From positions 10,327,932 through 10,391,931 of the forward strand of contig CM033732.1 of NCBI GenBank assembly GCA_019671005.1: DNA of 64,000 nucleotides, given 5' to 3'. Shown piece after piece: positions 59,450 through 64,000 of this stretch; the first letter of the stretch is position 1; each line of letters begins with the position of its first letter. The position numbers were made by a program, and so were the translations under genes. Source of the stretch: Hibiscus mutabilis (lineage: Eukaryota; Streptophyta; Magnoliopsida; Malvales; Malvaceae). Under the pieces are notes generated by a model. That model worked only from the letters and a program-made list of their open reading frames with translations, did not search any database and had not been told where the DNA came from.

Positions 59450-60472
59450 TGTTGAGGCTCAAACGATCAAATAAAATAGCCAAGAGGAGTTGAATTGGAT
59501 TTTTCTTTGGTAGATGAAAAGCTAAGCAATAAAAATTATGACACAATGATTTATAGTAGTTCGACTTTCTAACCAAATTCTACCTCCACTACCTTAGCAA
59601 TCCAGACTAAGGATTTTCCATAAATTCACTAATTTGTCGTTCCTTTTTTCGGGGTCAATGAGATAACCCTTACAACCAAGACTTATACCCCAAAGTCTTG
59701 AAAACACTCTCTTACAAAGAGAAAACAAATATGCAAACAATGAGAACCCTTACAAGGCAAATGTGTTTGCAATTTAAGCTCTCACCCAAAATCATAAACA
59801 CTAGAGCAAATGTGACAATTGGCTCACTAGTGTTTTCTACAAGAAATGTGACAATTTAAGCACAAAACTTGATTTCTCAATACATGAATGTTGCCAAGTT
59901 GTTTCTTGTTGTTCCATGGCTACTTGAAGAGGTCTTTTAAACCCTATAATGGCTTTATGACCGTTACTAGCCGTTGTTGGTTGATTAGAGTTGTTGGGGA
60001 CTTTATTTCTAGCATTAAATGTACTTCTGGGCTTGTTGGTATCGGTACGCATGCAAGGGTATCGGTATCTACCTCAAAGAAGAAAGATCCACTGGGCAAT
60101 TTTATGCTGGGAATCGGTACACAATACATTTGTATCGGTACAGACCCTTATCGGTACGGTCTAAGCCGTATCGATACCCAGTTTGGCTACTGGAAAATCT
60201 GACCGTTTAGGGATAAAAAGGCGTATCGGTACACAGCTTAGTTCTACCGGTACGGGTTCATCTGGGTATCGATACACTAATGTCTATATCGGTACATAAA
60301 GCCTATTTTTGACTTTTGGGTTATTTTGAAAGCATTTAAACTAGTCAAAAGCCCTTTGAAAACTTTTCAAACATATTTTTCGAGTTAATGGACTTTTGTA
60401 ATATTTTTGCAAATTAGTTTAAGTCCAAAAACATATTTCATTTAAGTTATATCAAAATCAAATATCTCAACA
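59450..60472 (-). mobile_element. Middle LTR of the C array, shared by both units
   Basis: On the minus strand it runs from TGTTGAGATATTTGATTTTG (60472) to GAGCCTCAACA (59450). The primer site of C2 follows (AATTGGTATTAGAG, 59438-59449). Confidence 0.87.
60039..60295. repeat. Phased GTAYCGRTAC array in middle C LTR
   Basis: Decamers start at 60039, 60059 | 60111, 60132, 60148, 60168 | 60223, 60244, 60266, 60286 (2-4-4). One step is 16 bp because of a 4-bp loss in a spacer. Confidence 0.9.
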
Positions 60473-60917
60473 ATCTCCACAATTTTGATATAACGAAATC
60501 ACTTAAAAATTTATTTTTGAAATTTCTCCCCCTTAGAAAAATATTTTAGAAAAATATTAAAGCCCCTTTTTTTTTTTTGAAATTTAATTTTTCAAACATA
60601 TCTCTCCACCTTTTTGTTATATCAAAAATAATTTCAAAACTAAGTTTGAAATCACAATAAAGCTTAAGACACCAAATGTTGAAAGTTTTAAAACAATTGA
60701 TAGAAAATACCAATTGTTGATGTAAAATAACAATGGACAACTGACCAAAGAGATTTTATCATGAAAGATTTTTTTTTAAAAAAAAGGTCACCCCACTTGA
60801 ACCAAGGTAGGGTATTAAGTCTTTCCTTCTTCAAGTGTCCTTCATCCTTCGTGTGTCAAGAGCTTCCAAAATTTTGATTTTGTTCATCAATGCTCAAGTA
60901 CACCTACAAGTAGACAA

Positions 60918-62455
60918 TCATATAATTTTTGGTATCCAAATTGCTTTGGATCCAATGGCATTAGTCCCAAATAACTTAGTCCCCTTAGGAATCTATTTTT
61001 CAATGTCTTCCTTTTTGTTTGAAGAAATTAGTCCCTTAGGGACCCAAACATTCTTCACCATTTTACCATTTTAAAAATCTAGGGAAACTAGATTGTCTAA
61101 CATAAAAATTTGATTTTACAAAATTATTTTTGGAGTAATCTCAATTTTTTTTTCTTTTCCAAACTTTTGTAAATCAAATCTTTTTCTCTTTTAAGACCAT
61201 TTAACTCTCTTTGATGCTCTTCTTGAACTTTTTAAAGCAATTTTTGTAAATCAAAATTCTTTTGCTCAAAGTCCTTAAGCTTTGCTTCAAGTTCATCTTT
61301 GGTTTTAGAAATCAAATCATTTTGAACTTTCAAATTTGAAACCATTTTCTTATTTTTCAAAATGTGATTTTTAAATTCTAAAACCAAGTCACCATAAGCA
61401 TCTTGTAATTCATCAAAAGTATATGAAGTTGAAGTAAATGAATTAGAAGCTACCCTTGAATCTTCTTCGATGGCCATGAGACAAAGGTTGGCTACATCAT
61501 CATCGGTGGAGTCCTCTTTATCACTCTATGTAGCCACAAATGCCTTCTTTCTATAGCTTGATCCCTTCTTTTTGAGTCGAGGGTAACCATACTTGGTGTG
61601 CCCCGGCTTCTTACATTCGTAGCAAATGATAAGATCCCTCATCTTCATTCTCAATTCATGTCTTGATTCTTCATTTTCTTGCTTCATGAATTGGGTGAAC
61701 TTCTTGAAGAGCTTGACCATCTTTTCTTATTCTTCACTATCCTCTCTGCTTGAATCTTATTGTTGGCTTGTGAAGGATTTAAGAGCAACATTCAAATCTT
61801 TAATACCCTGCTATTCTTTCTGCTTCCCATTTGATATCATCATCTCATGGGATGGCAAAGATCATATTAGCTCGTCAAGCTTAAGCGTCTTCAAGTTCTT
61901 TGCTTCTATGATTGCAGTCTTCTTGGAATCCCATGAATCAGAAAGTGAATAAATCAATTTCCTCAAAAGCTTGTCCTCTGGGATCATCTCTCCAAATCCT
62001 TCAAGCTCATTCACTATGATGAAGAACCGATCGAACATAGCTTTGATGTCATATTTCGGGTCCATCTTGAATTTCTCATAGTTGAGGTTGAGAAGTCCTA
62101 CCTTGGTCTCCTTCACCTTGTTGATTCCTTCATATGTAACTTCAAGCTTGTCCCATACTTTCTTGGCATCTTCACAAGGGAAGACTTTGGAATACTCTTT
62201 CGGACCAAGAACACATAAAAGAACACGTAAGGCCTTGGATTTGAGTTGTATTTCTCTCATTTCTTGATCACTCTATTCATTCCTATCCTTGAGGACAAGA
62301 ATGCATCCAACCCTCTTTTGTGGTAGATTAGGGCCATCGTCAATGATCTCCCAAAGCTTATAATCATTGGATTGAATGAAGATCATCATTCTATTCTTAC
62401 AATAAGAATAGTCGGCACCGTTGAAGAAAAAAGGCTTGAAGATGGTTTGCTCCAT
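60918..62455 (-). pseudogene. gag: C3 gag (UBN2 type), best-preserved C-family copy
   Basis: The start MEQTIFKPFFFNGADYSYCK at 62455 was chosen because it aligns with the starts of C1 and C2; an upstream in-frame ATG extends into the leader. 61862-62260 is a long open UBN2 gag block (VWDKLEVTYEGINKVKETKV, FFIIVNELEGFGEMIPEDKL). The knuckle CYECKKPGHTKYGYPRLKKK (about 61565-61625) keeps C, C and H but has Y for the last C. A coiled coil follows (61232-61477). The end is IWIPKII then the stop at 60918-60920. Four or more in-frame stops remain. The product would be a particle protein for an element without its own enzymes. Confidence 0.85.
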
Positions 62456-62530
62456 AAGCTTCGGTTGATGTAGAAAGGTTGAGCACTTCAAGGATCGACT
62501 CTAGGATATTAATCTGATGTAGAGACGAAA

Positions 62531-62543
62531 CTCTGATACCAAT
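62531..62543 (-). other. Primer binding site of C3 (iMet tRNA)
   Basis: The minus strand reads AATTGGTATCAGAG next to the LTR end, the same type as C1. Confidence 0.8.
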
Positions 62544-63570
62544 TGTTGAGGCTCGAACGATCAACCAAAATAGCCAAGAGAAGGTGAATTGGATTTTTGC
62601 TTTGGTGGATGAAAAGCTAAGCAATAAAATTATGACACAATGATTTATAGTGGTTCGACTTTCTAACCAAAGTCTACCTCCACTACCTTAGCTATCCACA
62701 CTAAGGATTTTCCACAAATTCACGAATTTGTCTTTTCTTTTTCTGAGCTCAATGAAATAACCCTTACAACCAAGACTTATACCTCAAAGTCTTGAAAACA
62801 CTCTCTTACAAAGAGAAAACAAATAAGCAAACAATGAAAACCCTTACAAGGAAAATAGGTTTGCAATTTAAGATCTCACCCAAAATCCTAAACACTTGAG
62901 CAAACGTGACAATTTGGCTCACTAGTGTTTTCTACAAGAAATGTGACAATTTAAGCACAAAACTTGATTTCTTAATACATGAATGTTGGTAAGTTATTTC
63001 TTGTTTTTCCATGGCTGCTTGAAGAGGTCTTTTAAACCCTCTAATGGCTTCATGACCGTTACTAGCCATTGGTGGTTGATTAAAGCTGTTGGGGACTTTA
63101 TTTCTATCATTAAATGCACTTCTAGGCTTGTCGGTATCGGTACGCTTGCAAGGGTATCGATACCTGACTCAAAAAAGAAAGAGCCGTTGGGAAATTTTAC
63201 ACTGGGTATCGGTACACGATACATGCATATCGGTACAAACACTTTCGTATCGGTACGGTCTAATCATATCGATACCCAATTTGGCTACTGGAAAATCTGA
63301 CCATTTAGGGATAAAAGGGCGTATCGGTACATAGCTTAGCTGTACCAATACGGGCTATTCTGGGTATCGATACACTAACGACTGTATCGGTACATAGAGC
63401 TTGTTTTTTACTTTTGAGTTATTTTGAAAGCATTTAAACAAGTAAAAAACCCTTTGAAAACCTTTCAAACATATTTTTCAAGTTAATGGACTTTTGAAAT
63501 ATTTTTGCAAATTAATTTAAGTCCAAAAATATTTTTCATTTAATTTATATCAAAATCAAATATCTCAACA
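62544..63570 (-). mobile_element. Right LTR of the C array (1027 bp)
   Basis: On the minus strand it runs from TGTTGAGATATTTGATTTTG (63570) to GAGCCTCAACA (62544). It directly abuts a copia integrase reading frame at 63571. Confidence 0.88.
63134..63393. repeat. Phased GTAYCGRTAC array in right C LTR
   Basis: Decamers start at 63134, 63154 | 63206, 63227, 63247, 63266 | 63321, 63342, 63364, 63384 (2-4-4). GGCTACTGGAAAATCTGACC lies between groups two and three. Confidence 0.92.
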
Positions 63571-64000
63571 GATTATAGTGCATGCCAACTTGGCAAGAGC
63601 CATGCTTTATCTTTTTCCCATTTTTGCACAGTTTATAATAAACTCTTTGAATTAGAAGAGGTCAATGTCTGGGGACCAGCTCCAGTTACCTCAAATGGTT
63701 ACACTTACTATGTTTCACTCGTTGATTTGTATAACATAAATGTCTGAATTTTCCTTTTGAGAAATAAATATGAAACTTTAGTAGCATTTGACTTAATTAT
63801 TACTTTAGTTAAAAATTTGTTTGAAAATCAGTTTAAGTCAGTTATTCTTGGTGTACAAACTGGTGGAGGTGGTGAGTTTAGGTCTTTTGAAGCTAAACTT
63901 GCTCAGATGAATACCTAACACATGGTGACTTGCCCCAGAACCTCCCAACAGAATGTAGTTGTTGAAAGGAAGCATATGCGGGCTATTGAGGCAGCTTTGA
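63571..64000 (+). pseudogene. Ty1/copia integrase remnant D, runs off the window
   Basis: One frame is readable from 63571 to the end with only two stops (TGA 63745, TAA 63916). DYSACQLGKSHALSFSHF is the end of the pre-integrase zinc domain. VNVWGPAPVTSNGYTYYVSL is the core start, with Asn in place of the catalytic Asp. LGVQTGGGGEFRSFEAKL has Thr where the second catalytic Asp is expected. QQNVVVERKHMRAIEAAL keeps the Glu. Two of three active-site residues are gone, so it is inactive. The reading begins exactly at the right LTR border, so the C array inserted into this copia element. Confidence 0.85.

Larger units (their letters stand above)
44085..63570 (-). mobile_element. Tandem C-family array: LTR-gag-LTR-gag-LTR
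   Basis: Three LTRs (44085-44722 truncated, 59450-60472, 62544-63570) enclose two gag interiors (44723-59449 including insert E, and 60473-62543), all in minus orientation. The middle LTR is followed on its left by a primer site for C2 and preceded on its right by the C3 tail, so it serves both units. Such arrays arise by unequal recombination between LTRs or by tandem integration. The right end abuts copia remnant D; the left LTR has lost its distal 390 bp and no target duplication survives. Confidence 0.85.

Overview
This 64-kb window looks like plant heterochromatin built almost entirely from retrotransposons that have inserted into one another. I find no intact host gene, tRNA, rRNA or CRISPR array. 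The sequence is AT-rich and nearly every coding trace is a decayed gag or pol. The plant assignment rests on dual-RNase-H Tat-lineage Ty3/gypsy elements, a DUF7745-like Tat ORF, iMet-primed LTR elements (TGGTATCAGAGC) and L1-type LINE remnants. From memory, the Tat/DUF7745 proteins resemble those common in cotton and other Malvaceae. That placement is an inference and uncertain.

Layout. (1) 1-15771: 3' part of a decayed Tat element (G1): DUF7745-like ORF, gag, protease, RT, RNase H, archaeal-like RNase H, integrase, a second partial gag block, a long 3' non-coding region with hairpin repeats, a polypurine tract and a 2.5-kb 3' LTR. (2) 15772-22600: foldback element M1, an L1 LINE 3' end split by a foldback element and partly duplicated in tandem, and solo LTR A3. 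(3) 22826-40549: integrase remnant H, split by gag-only copia-like element C1. C1's 3' LTR is split by solo LTR A2, and A2 is split by element B, which has 3.9-kb LTRs around a 0.7-kb interior. (4) 40558-44084: a hAT-like element with an internal minisatellite, a tRNA-derived SINE, foldback element M2, an (AAT)n tract and about 1.6 kb without recognisable content. (5) 44085-63570: minus-strand tandem array LTR-gag-LTR-gag-LTR of the C family. One gag unit is split by non-autonomous Tat element E, which is itself split by solo LTR A1. (6) 63571-64000: copia integrase remnant D, the host sequence of the array.

The insertion order comes from target-site duplications (perfect for A1, A2, A3 and the hAT-like element; one to three mismatches for B, E and C1) and from reading frames that resume across the insertions.

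The strongest unexplained signal is a palindromic decamer, GTAYCGRTAC, repeated at a start-to-start spacing of almost exactly 20 bp in groups of two and four. In the C-family LTRs the grouping is a constant 2-4-4. The same phased arrays occur in the gypsy-like solo LTRs A1, A2 and A3. The 10-bp spacers vary in sequence but not in length, and LTR1 of C1 differs from LTR2 by one whole unit. This behaves like a phased binding-site module shared by unrelated LTR families. Other notable items are a 319-bp near-identical inverted repeat straddling the C1/A2 junction, arrays of short hairpins just upstream of the 3' LTR in two different Tat elements, and a double TGACGTCA palindrome upstream of the G1 LTR TATA box.
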